Source: Candidatus Methanophagales archaeon (GTDB taxonomy: Archaea; Halobacteriota; Syntropharchaeia; Alkanophagales; Methanospirareceae). From it: a stretch of DNA of 7,227 nt. Each line of letters opens with the position of its first letter. The first letter of the stretch is position 1. Under the pieces are notes generated by a model. It worked only from the letters and a program-made list of their open reading frames with translations. It had not been told where the DNA came from and did no database searches. Of the stretch, positions 1 to 5,140 are shown one piece after another. Made by a program: the position numbers and the translations under genes. The stretch lies in contig DAOUUS010000078.1 of assembly GCA_030668065.1 (NCBI GenBank), positions 1 to 7,227 on the forward strand, written 5' to 3'.

Positions 1-284
1 GGTTTGCCATTTACTTCTACAGCCAAAATCATGCCCTGACTTTCTACACCCATTAGCTTTGCCGGTTTCAGATTCAAAAGAACTGGGACGAGTGCGCCAA
101 TCAAATCCTCTGGATTATACTCTTCCGCAATGCCGGCAACCACCTGTCTCGTTTCAGTCCCGAAATCCACATCGAGCTTGATCAGCTTTTTGCTGCCCTC
201 TATCAGTTCTGCGTTCTCTATCTTTCCCATTCGCAGGTCGAGTTTTGTAAACTCGGCTATGTCTATTGTCTCTTTATTTCCCAT
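1..284 (-). CDS. metG: MetRS beta-type tRNA-binding (OB-fold) protein, 3' end cut by window edge
   Basis: This is the N-terminal 94 residues of a stand-alone protein of the methionyl-tRNA synthetase beta / C-terminal tRNA-binding family, an OB-fold that raises tRNA affinity and either pairs with or substitutes for the MetRS C-terminal extension. Family landmarks visible in the translation are FTKLDLRMGKI (residues 12-22), KLIKLDVDFG (33-42), a VVAGIAEEY segment (48-56), LIGALVPVLLNLKPAKLMG (61-79) and ESQGMILA (81-88). The order and spacing are normal for the roughly 110-residue family, so only about 15 residues should lie beyond the edge. No synthetase catalytic domain precedes it: the frame begins at an ATG with a good Shine-Dalgarno GAGGA six bases upstream. 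The HAD gene lies 58 nt upstream on the same strand, so the two may be co-transcribed. A generic tRNA-binding chaperone (CsaA/Trbp111-like) is the main alternative. Confidence 0.9.
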   Translation of the reverse strand, partial: MGNKETIDIAEFTKLDLRMGKIENAELIEGSKKLIKLDVDFGTETRQVVAGIAEEYNPEDLIGALVPVLLNLKPAKLMGVESQGMILAVEVNGK

Positions 285-290
285 TATTTA

Positions 291-297
291 TCCTCAT
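291..297 (-). promoter_or_regulatory. Shine-Dalgarno site of the MetRS-beta gene
   Basis: On the minus strand the sequence ATGAGGATAAATA precedes the ATG. Its GAGGA core is six bases from the start. This is the clearest ribosome-binding site in the window and fits translation from an internal position of a longer transcript that begins upstream of the HAD gene. Confidence 0.6.
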
Positions 298-342
298 ATC
301 GCAAAGAAAGCAGTGATGCCAATAACATGTTACCGCTTTGTA

Positions 343-1428
343 TTAACCCAGCTTACCCGCATCTTCTCTCACTTGCATTCTTACACGCTTATGTATCTTT
401 ATTATCTCGTCTCGCCCTCTTTCGTCGGCACGCTCGACATTATGGAAATAGGGCATAGAAAGCTGCTGTTTCTGGATTAAGTCTATTAAGTCGTCAGTAA
501 TGCAGTTATCCGGTATATCCTCGGGATTCGTTTCAAAATAATCACGGTTATCTTCCCATTCTGTTACCACGTCCATCACCTCTTCTTTACCGCCACGGTC
601 AAAAGCAGCACATAAAATCTGAAGAAACCTCATATCAACAGATGCGAGCCCTACATTGGCATAAGGTACTGCATATTCGTTACCATTGAAAACGACCGCT
701 ACCCCGTTGTGTGTTGCAACCTCATTCAGCATCTTATAATCGGTAATGCTATCGCCAACCGCGATCACATCGCTCAGTGCCTCGCCCTTCTCTTTCGCTA
801 TCGCCCGCACTGCCTCCGCTTTCCGTTCTCCGCCTATTACCTTTGTCCCGAATACGTCAAAGCCATAAGAATGAAGTTGACGGAAAAAGAACTCATCCAG
901 ACGATTCGTTATCAATTGCGGCTCGTCCATGCGTGAATAAAGCGCGATCACCTCTTTTTCGGCTTGTTTTATCAAAGAAAAGAAAGCGTCTTTATCCTGT
1001 ACTCGTATATCCCGCTTCTTCTTTTCTAGGTCCAACTCCGTGCAGATAATGTTTCGGGGTTCAATTCCAAGCTTACGACCTATATTGTAAGCGTGATGTT
1101 CGTAACTCGTGGAGATGATGTAAATGTCCCAATTTTCAGCCCGTAAGTATTCCGACAGGTAGTCCGCCCCTTCTACTAGTTTCGCGCCTTCTGATACCGT
1201 TCTTATATCTTCTTCTGTTATACCATGCAGCAGAAGGAATGGGATGACCAACGCAAGTGTATCTCCTGGCTCGTAGCCCGCTCGGCCCTCAAGAGTTATT
1301 ATATCGTCATACCTGCTAATAACCTCAAATATAGCAGCACCCTCTTGCCCGATGAGCTTCATCACTTCGTAAGCATTATCTTGCGGCGATAACGGTCCTT
1401 CAAGGTCGAAAAAAATTGTCTTTTCCAT
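343..1428 (-). CDS. Archaeal HAD-superfamily phosphatase (SerB/ThrH-like; resembles the COG4030 / 'EhaR'-labelled family)
   Basis: This 361-residue cytoplasmic hydrolase should remove phosphate from a small molecule through a phospho-aspartate intermediate; the substrate is unknown. All four HAD motifs are visible. Motif I is FFDLEGP with nucleophile D8, motif II is IISTS (104-108), motif III is K203 in GGERK, and motif IV is GDSITD (225-230). Residues about 13-95 form the helical cap inserted after motif I, as in SerB-type enzymes. The second acid of motif I is Glu (DxE, as in ThrH) rather than Asp. Residues about 280-361 extend past the core as a charged helical tail. I recall the overall plan from archaeal COG4030 proteins, some of which databases call energy-converting hydrogenase A subunit R; no hydrogenase genes are visible here. 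The ATG at 1428 is preferred over an in-frame ATG at 1491 because the extra 21 residues are hydrophobic, precede the domain and are encoded by promoter-like AT-rich DNA. Confidence 0.85.
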   Translation of the reverse strand: MEKTIFFDLEGPLSPQDNAYEVMKLIGQEGAAIFEVISRYDDIITLEGRAGYEPGDTLALVIPFLLLHGITEEDIRTVSEGAKLVEGADYLSEYLRAENWDIYIISTSYEHHAYNIGRKLGIEPRNIICTELDLEKKKRDIRVQDKDAFFSLIKQAEKEVIALYSRMDEPQLITNRLDEFFFRQLHSYGFDVFGTKVIGGERKAEAVRAIAKEKGEALSDVIAVGDSITDYKMLNEVATHNGVAVVFNGNEYAVPYANVGLASVDMRFLQILCAAFDRGGKEEVMDVVTEWEDNRDYFETNPEDIPDNCITDDLIDLIQKQQLSMPYFHNVERADERGRDEIIKIHKRVRMQVREDAGKLG

Positions 1429-1450
1429 TATGAAATACAAATTGATGTAT

Positions 1451-1460
1451 CTAAAATAAA
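1451..1460 (-). promoter_or_regulatory. Candidate BoxA (TATA) element for the HAD gene
   Basis: The minus strand reads TTTATTTTAG about 23-32 nt before the ATG at 1428. No Shine-Dalgarno sequence lies between. This spacing is what is expected for an archaeal leaderless transcript starting at or next to the ATG. The region is AT-rich throughout, so the exact box is uncertain. Confidence 0.4.
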
Positions 1461-1477
1461 ACTTTTTCAATAACGTC

Positions 1478-1507
1478 AAATAAATAAACATAAAATAAAC
1501 TGAAGGG
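1478..1507 (+). promoter_or_regulatory. Candidate BoxA and weak ribosome-binding site for the 189-residue ORF
   Basis: AT-rich runs (AAATAAATAAA around 1478-1488 and ATAAAATAAA around 1490-1499) lie about 15-37 nt before the ATG at 1515, suitable for an archaeal TATA box. A GAAGGG at 1502-1507 may act as a weak Shine-Dalgarno site. With the opposing box at 1451-1460 this makes 1429-1514 a compact divergent promoter region. Confidence 0.35.
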
Positions 1508-1514
1508 AAATAAG

Positions 1515-2084
1515 ATGTCGGTAGTTGTTAGTTTGAATACGGAACTACTTGAAAAAGCCATAAATGATGCGAGCAAAGAAGTACGTAAAAAAGTCGAGAA
1601 GGAAGATTGGGGTACATTTGTCAGAGGCGCAGAATCGGGACTACGATCAATTAGAGGTCCGTTACCTCGGGAAGGCAAAGAATTTGATGAAATTACTTCT
1701 TTGATTAAAAAAGCTGTTTTGGATGTCTCTATCTACGGAAAAGAAAAAGTAAACGAATGGGTTGGTAAAATCACAAACATATTTGATGAAGCAAAAGAAA
1801 GCGTTGGGGACAAGGTTTCTGAATACATAAAGCGGATTAAAGAATTTATAAGCGAGATATTCAATAACATGTATCAACTCTGCATGGATTTGATACCCGC
1901 AAAAATAAAAACTAACGAAGGGATATACAACCTTAATAACGTATCCTTTTCACAATCGTTTTCTCTAAAAGGCGGAATCAAAGCATCGCTCACTGAACTT
2001 TTGGACTTTGCTGCTTCAGGACAGGTAGGTATGGATGTTTCATATAATTTCAGCTTTCATGAGGAAGGACCAAGGTTAAGGTAA
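1515..2084 (+). CDS. Unrecognised 189-residue helical protein upstream of a CHAT protease
   Basis: I do not recognise the family. Residues 1-125 are predicted by eye to be mostly charged amphipathic helix, with long Lys/Glu-rich stretches such as KEVRKKVEKEDW (21-32) and VSEYIKRIKEFISEIF (101-116). Residues about 128-182 look strand-rich, with alternating hydrophobic and Gly/Ser positions (VSFSQSFSLKGG, then VGMDVSYNFSF), ending in HEEGPRLR. There is no signal peptide, metal-binding cluster or classical membrane span. The gene is AT-rich compared with its flanks and is followed 110 nt later, same strand, by a CHAT protease. Small accessory domains beside proteases are common in prokaryotic conflict systems (for example trypco and effector-associated domains), and the C-terminal pattern is loosely like these, but I would not assign it. 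It could instead be a partner or substrate of the CHAT protein, or the N-terminal half of a broken fusion with it. ATG 1515 is the first start after the promoter-like region. Confidence 0.7.
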   Translation: MSVVVSLNTELLEKAINDASKEVRKKVEKEDWGTFVRGAESGLRSIRGPLPREGKEFDEITSLIKKAVLDVSIYGKEKVNEWVGKITNIFDEAKESVGDKVSEYIKRIKEFISEIFNNMYQLCMDLIPAKIKTNEGIYNLNNVSFSQSFSLKGGIKASLTELLDFAASGQVGMDVSYNFSFHEEGPRLR

Positions 2085-2092
2085 TATTTGCG

Positions 2093-2112
2093 TTACTTTA
2101 TTTTTAAAGTAA
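2093..2112 (+). repeat. Perfect 8-bp inverted repeat with 4-nt loop
   Basis: TTACTTTA, then TTTT, then TAAAGTAA: a perfect hairpin eight bases after the stop codon of the 189-residue ORF. It has no GC-rich stem and no long T-tract after it, so it is a poor intrinsic terminator. It could be an operator or a weak attenuator. Its second arm supplies the stop codon (2105-2107) that closes the CHAT reading frame upstream. Confidence 0.6.
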
Positions 2113-2118
2113 ATCTTG

Positions 2119-2136
2119 CTTAAATAGAAGTTCTAT
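2119..2136 (+). promoter_or_regulatory. Candidate BoxA overlapping a perfect ATAGAA-G-TTCTAT dyad, upstream of the CHAT gene
   Basis: CTTAAATA at 2119-2126 is a close match to the archaeal TATA-box consensus. Its last bases overlap a perfect 13-bp dyad at 2124-2136 (ATAGAA G TTCTAT). A transcript starting about 25 nt downstream would begin near 2148 and leave a leader of about 45-50 nt before the TTG at 2195. The overlap of dyad and box is the geometry of a repressor site, but this is inferred from sequence only. Confidence 0.35.
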
Positions 2137-2194
2137 CCAGGTAGAAGGGACGTTAGAGAGTCCAACCGGAATAATCGGCGACAAATTAAAGGCG

Positions 2195-2827
2195 TTGGTT
2201 ATAGGCGATCCGTTGGAGGGATGTGAAAGGGAGTTACCAATGGCAAAAAAAGAGGCAGAAGAAGTAGCCCAAAAATTAAGAGAGAGGGGTGTCGAAGTAA
2301 AAACATTGATAGGAGAGTCCGCAACCCTCCCTAAAGTTTTACCTGAATTGGGACGCGGATATGACATTATACATTATGCCGGGCATGCCGAATTTGATAC
2401 GGAAAAGCCGAGGGATAGTTATTTAATCTTGAGGGATGAAATGCTCCTAAAGGCAAAGAATATAACAAAGCAGTTTGAGGGAAAGAAAAAACCCATTTTT
2501 GCTTATATCAATGCCTGCAAAGCAGGAAAAAGAGCAGCGCATGAAGAAAAGGTTGAAGACATAGAATATACCAATGATGTTTCTGGTTTAGCAAGTGCAT
2601 TCTTAGAAAAAGGCATTTACTATATTGGCTCTGTTTGGCCCATACATGATGACGCTTCTGCGGATGCTGCAATTTATTTTTATGACAATTTTCTTAAAGG
2701 TGTTTCAATAGGTGAGTCGTTAAGAAAAGCAAAAGTTGAAGTGTACGAGAAATACAAAGGAAAAAGAACCGCATGGGCTGGTCTTGTCCTGTATGGTAAC
2801 CCTACATTAACACTTGTGAGTGAGTAA
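2195..2827 (+). CDS. CHAT-domain caspase-like cysteine protease, apparently N-terminally short
   Basis: CHAT proteins are clan CD (caspase/separase-like) cysteine peptidases, often the proteolytic effector in prokaryotic defence and regulated-death systems. The 210-residue frame shows the hallmark blocks: VIGDP strand (2-6), helix with AKKEAEEVAQKLRERGVEV (17-35), YDIIHYAGHAEFD (56-68) with catalytic His64, FAYINACKAG (102-111) with catalytic Cys108, LASAFLEKGIYYIGSVWPI (132-150), the AAIYFYDNFLKGVSIGESLRKAK helix region (158-180) and WAGLVLYGNPTLTL (194-207). Both catalytic residues and the C-terminus are intact. The frame has no ATG or GTG start: it runs open from 2108, and the first conventional start is TTG 2195, with only AAAGG two bases before it. 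The next ATG (residue 16) would remove the first core strand. Most CHAT domains have a further N-terminal portion (often with a PWE-type motif) that is missing here. It is either an active short protease using TTG or a remnant of a longer gene. Confidence 0.8.
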   Translation: MVIGDPLEGCERELPMAKKEAEEVAQKLRERGVEVKTLIGESATLPKVLPELGRGYDIIHYAGHAEFDTEKPRDSYLILRDEMLLKAKNITKQFEGKKKPIFAYINACKAGKRAAHEEKVEDIEYTNDVSGLASAFLEKGIYYIGSVWPIHDDASADAAIYFYDNFLKGVSIGESLRKAKVEVYEKYKGKRTAWAGLVLYGNPTLTLVSE

Positions 2828-2851
2828 CTTGTATAAAAACTTTCAAGCGGC

Positions 2852-2869
2852 GGTTTCTAATATAGAACC
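2852..2869 (+). terminator. Short dyad between the convergent CHAT and helicase genes
   Basis: GG, then a TTCTA-ATA-TAGAA dyad (2855-2867), then CC forms a small stem with one bulged base, 24 nt after the CHAT stop. It lies in the 81-nt spacer between two converging genes, where transcripts from both sides must end. No T-run follows immediately, so termination is only a possibility. The half-site TTCTA/TAGAA is the same as in the dyad at 2124-2136, in the opposite arrangement. Confidence 0.25.
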
Positions 2870-2908
2870 TTAACTCAGGATCATTTTAGGATACATATAT
2901 AATCCAAC

Positions 2909-4918
2909 CTAAACCACACGTTCATACCCGCCTCTCGCCTTTGCCACTGCAACAAGCCTTTCATAGCAGCCTTCAGTCGCAAGCGTTTTAGAATCACCAA
3001 TCAAAACCAACTTCCTTTTTGCTCTCGTTATGGACACATTAAGCCGTCTCAAATCCTTTAGGAACCCGATCTCGCCATAGTTATTACTCCGAACAAACGA
3101 CACAATAACCACCTCTTTCTCTCTGCCCTGAAAACCATCCACTGTCTTTATCTCCAGGTCATCCACCCGGAGCATCTTTCTAATAAGTCCTACCTGAGCA
3201 TCATATGGCGATATAACCGCTATATCTTCGGGCTTTATACCCCTGCTCAACAACAGTTCAATAATATCAGTAACCAACTGCGCTTCGCCTTCGTTCTCCT
3301 TAGACGTAGCACCTTTCCGGGTCCTATCCCTGAATTCAACTCCGCCGTCCGCGGTATCAATAAACACAAATGGGGTTTTCCGTAGCACAAAATCTAAAAC
3401 ACCCTCTTGTTCATCAAGTTTTGGCATTGGTTGCAGTAAATCATCCAGGGTTTGTCGTTTTACGCTTTCTCCTGCCTTTAGCTTACCGTCATAAAACTCG
3501 TTACTCGGAAATTCCGCTATCTCCTCGCTCATTCTGTACTGAACTTCAAGCATCACCCGTATTTTATTGCCATGAATTTCCAGAAGTCGTTCAAACAAGC
3601 TCGTGCTCAAGCCACATCTCGCCGCCTCTTTGTTCAAAACCGTAGGTGGCAACTGCTTGTGATCGCCCGCCATAATGAACCTCTTCGTCTTGAGCACGGA
3701 AATCAACGAAGATGGTTCTGTTGACTGCGTGGCTTCGTCTATAACCGCGAAGTCGAACTTCTTGGTTTTCAATATCTCAGAACCCACAGTGCTGTTCGTT
3801 GCACAAATCACTTCCGCATTGTCTATAATCCGCCTTATCGCTCGCTCCTCCAGTTGCCGTGCCTCTCCGAATAACTTATCTATCTTTTGCTTCAAATCAA
3901 TCCAGCGTTTCATGCCCTCTATCTTCTTCTGCGGTATCCCGTGTGTGGTTTTTCCGGCAGTTGCAAGTTCCGCTATCGCTTCGTCACTCAATCCACGTCT
4001 CCAGCGCATTTCAGGTCGCGTAGACCCGTCCATACCTTCTTTTAGCCTATACGCTCTTTCTCTTAGATTCTGTGCCGCTATATATTCGGCTTCGTCCTGA
4101 ACCAGATAATCCAGGCTCCTGCACCTTAAAGACGGGATCACACGTGCAGGATGTCCTATCCGCACTACTTTCAGACCGATCTTATCTAACCGCTCGACCA
4201 GATTATCCACTGCCACGTTAGAGTCCGCAGCAGCTAAACCTCTGTGACCGCGATGTACTAATTGTGCTATCAACTCTATGCAGGTGATCGTCTTTCCCGT
4301 CCCCGGCGGTCCATGAATGAGAAAGAAATCACGTGCTGCCATACTTCTCAGCACTGCATCCTGCTGCCTCTTGTTCAATGCAGGATTAAAAAATTCTATC
4401 GCATCTATCTTATCGAACTCCGGTGCTGTTTTACCGAGTAGTTTATCCTTTCGCCAGCTCGGCATTCTTTTAAACTTCTTTAATGCTTCAAGCATCCGTT
4501 GAAACGTGATGTCGTTCACAAAAAGGTCTATTCGGAGGTCTTTACGGAATACAAAACCTGGCGGCGTGTCATCAAACGCAACCGTGATTGTGTACAAACT
4601 CTTTTCTGCTACCGTTCCCATCGGATTATCATCATCCCAGGGTGCAGTACCGGGTTTACTCACTAAAACTAGGTCTCCAACTTCTATTTCGCTATCTGGC
4701 AGTGCCCTTGTCACTTTTTTGAACTTTACTAAGTATTTGCCACCCAAACCCAAACCCTGCGATTTGCCTTTCAGCTTCAGAAATGCACGCCCCTTCTCTT
4801 CCCTCTCGCGGCCGCTTAATCGCCGCATCTCCTCTTCATGCAATCGCATCTGTTCTTCGCGTTCTAACTCCACGAGTTCGCTGAAATACCTCACGTATTC
4901 ATTATAGTCCCATCTCAT
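2909..4918 (-). CDS. SF1B DNA/RNA helicase, IGHMBP2/UPF1-like (TIGR00376-type)
   Basis: This 669-residue ATP-dependent helicase belongs to the UPF1/IGHMBP2/Dna2-like group, which translocates 5'-3' on single-stranded nucleic acid. Its cellular role in archaea is not settled (repair, replication or RNA turnover). Motifs in order: Q-motif region LNKRQQDAV (181-189), Walker A GPPGTGKT (203-210), Ia AADSNVAVDNL (230-240), motif II DEAT (394-397), motif III GDHKQLPP (418-425), motif IV QYRM (460-463), motif V TVDGFQGREKEVV (592-604) and motif VI NVSITRAKRKL (627-637). Residues about 60-135 form the N-terminal beta-barrel typical of the family, preceded by a charged coiled helix (15-45). A helical, charged insertion (about 270-365) between Ia and II corresponds to the stalk/1C-like region. 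Length is normal and no motif is damaged. ATG 4918 is chosen over an in-frame ATG at 4957, whose extra 13 residues fall in the promoter-like sequence. It is transcribed divergently from the tRNA thiolase gene. Confidence 0.93.
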   Translation of the reverse strand: MRWDYNEYVRYFSELVELEREEQMRLHEEEMRRLSGREREEKGRAFLKLKGKSQGLGLGGKYLVKFKKVTRALPDSEIEVGDLVLVSKPGTAPWDDDNPMGTVAEKSLYTITVAFDDTPPGFVFRKDLRIDLFVNDITFQRMLEALKKFKRMPSWRKDKLLGKTAPEFDKIDAIEFFNPALNKRQQDAVLRSMAARDFFLIHGPPGTGKTITCIELIAQLVHRGHRGLAAADSNVAVDNLVERLDKIGLKVVRIGHPARVIPSLRCRSLDYLVQDEAEYIAAQNLRERAYRLKEGMDGSTRPEMRWRRGLSDEAIAELATAGKTTHGIPQKKIEGMKRWIDLKQKIDKLFGEARQLEERAIRRIIDNAEVICATNSTVGSEILKTKKFDFAVIDEATQSTEPSSLISVLKTKRFIMAGDHKQLPPTVLNKEAARCGLSTSLFERLLEIHGNKIRVMLEVQYRMSEEIAEFPSNEFYDGKLKAGESVKRQTLDDLLQPMPKLDEQEGVLDFVLRKTPFVFIDTADGGVEFRDRTRKGATSKENEGEAQLVTDIIELLLSRGIKPEDIAVISPYDAQVGLIRKMLRVDDLEIKTVDGFQGREKEVVIVSFVRSNNYGEIGFLKDLRRLNVSITRAKRKLVLIGDSKTLATEGCYERLVAVAKARGGYERVV

Positions 4919-4935
4919 GCCTTTATACCTAACAG

Positions 4936-4950
4936 TAAATAAAAGATAAA
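4936..4950 (-). promoter_or_regulatory. Candidate BoxA element for the helicase gene
   Basis: On the minus strand TTTATCTTTTATTTA lies 18-32 nt before the ATG at 4918. This fits an archaeal TATA box driving a leaderless or near-leaderless transcript. An AAAGG directly before the ATG is too close to be a normal Shine-Dalgarno site. Confidence 0.4.
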
Positions 4951-5005
4951 TGCACAAGAATATTAGCAGTCAAAACTTTTTGTCGCGCAAAAACCGAGAC
5001 TAAAG

Positions 5006-5013
5006 GATATATG
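5006..5013 (+). promoter_or_regulatory. Candidate BoxA element for the tRNA thiolase gene
   Basis: GATATATG within TAAAGGATATATG is the best TATA-like element in the 222-nt divergent spacer 4919-5140. If used, the transcript would start near 5035-5040 and carry a leader of about 100 nt, which contains the inverted repeat at 5055-5090. Confidence 0.3.
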
Positions 5014-5054
5014 TTTCTTTGGTCACACAATATTATTCCATAGAGAGGTTGCTA

Positions 5055-5090
5055 TCCCGCGTACAGCACGAATAAATGTGTTTGGCGGGA
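5055..5090 (+). repeat. Inverted repeat in the thiolase leader
   Basis: TCCCGC (5055-5060) pairs with GCGGGA (5085-5090), and an inner CAC/GTG can extend the structure around the GAATAAAT loop. It is the only GC-rich stem in an otherwise AT-rich spacer and would lie in the 5' leader of the downstream mRNA. No riboswitch class is recognised. Confidence 0.4.
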
Positions 5091-5140
5091 AATCAAACCA
5101 GTCGGGCTTGTGGTGGAGAAAAGAGTCATAGAGAAAGACA

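Noticed and set aside
1429..1491. In-frame upstream ATG at 1491 that would add 21 residues to the HAD protein
   Set aside because: The added residues are hydrophobic and lie outside the domain, which normally starts only a few residues before motif I. The DNA there looks like a promoter, with a BoxA candidate at 1451-1460.
1515..2084. Gasdermin-like pore protein beside a caspase-like protease
   Set aside because: The pairing is suggestive, but the 189-residue length, charged helical N-terminus and lack of a gasdermin-like strand-rich N-terminal fold do not support it.
2195..2827. CHAT protease as part of a type III-E CRISPR (Craspase-like) system
   Set aside because: There are no Cas genes, repeats or spacers in the window, and the protein lacks a TPR region.
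3675..4100. Long open frame on the + strand inside the helicase gene
   Set aside because: It lies antisense to a helicase region with intact motifs, and its product is Ser/Leu/Ile-rich with no recognisable domain: a shadow frame.
4919..4957. In-frame upstream ATG at 4957 for the helicase
   Set aside because: It would place the start inside the AT-rich BoxA-like stretch and adds 13 residues with no family resemblance.
4950..5100. tRNA or C/D-box RNA in the divergent spacer
   Set aside because: No cloverleaf arms or T-loop sequence, and no paired C and D boxes at suitable spacing, could be found by eye.
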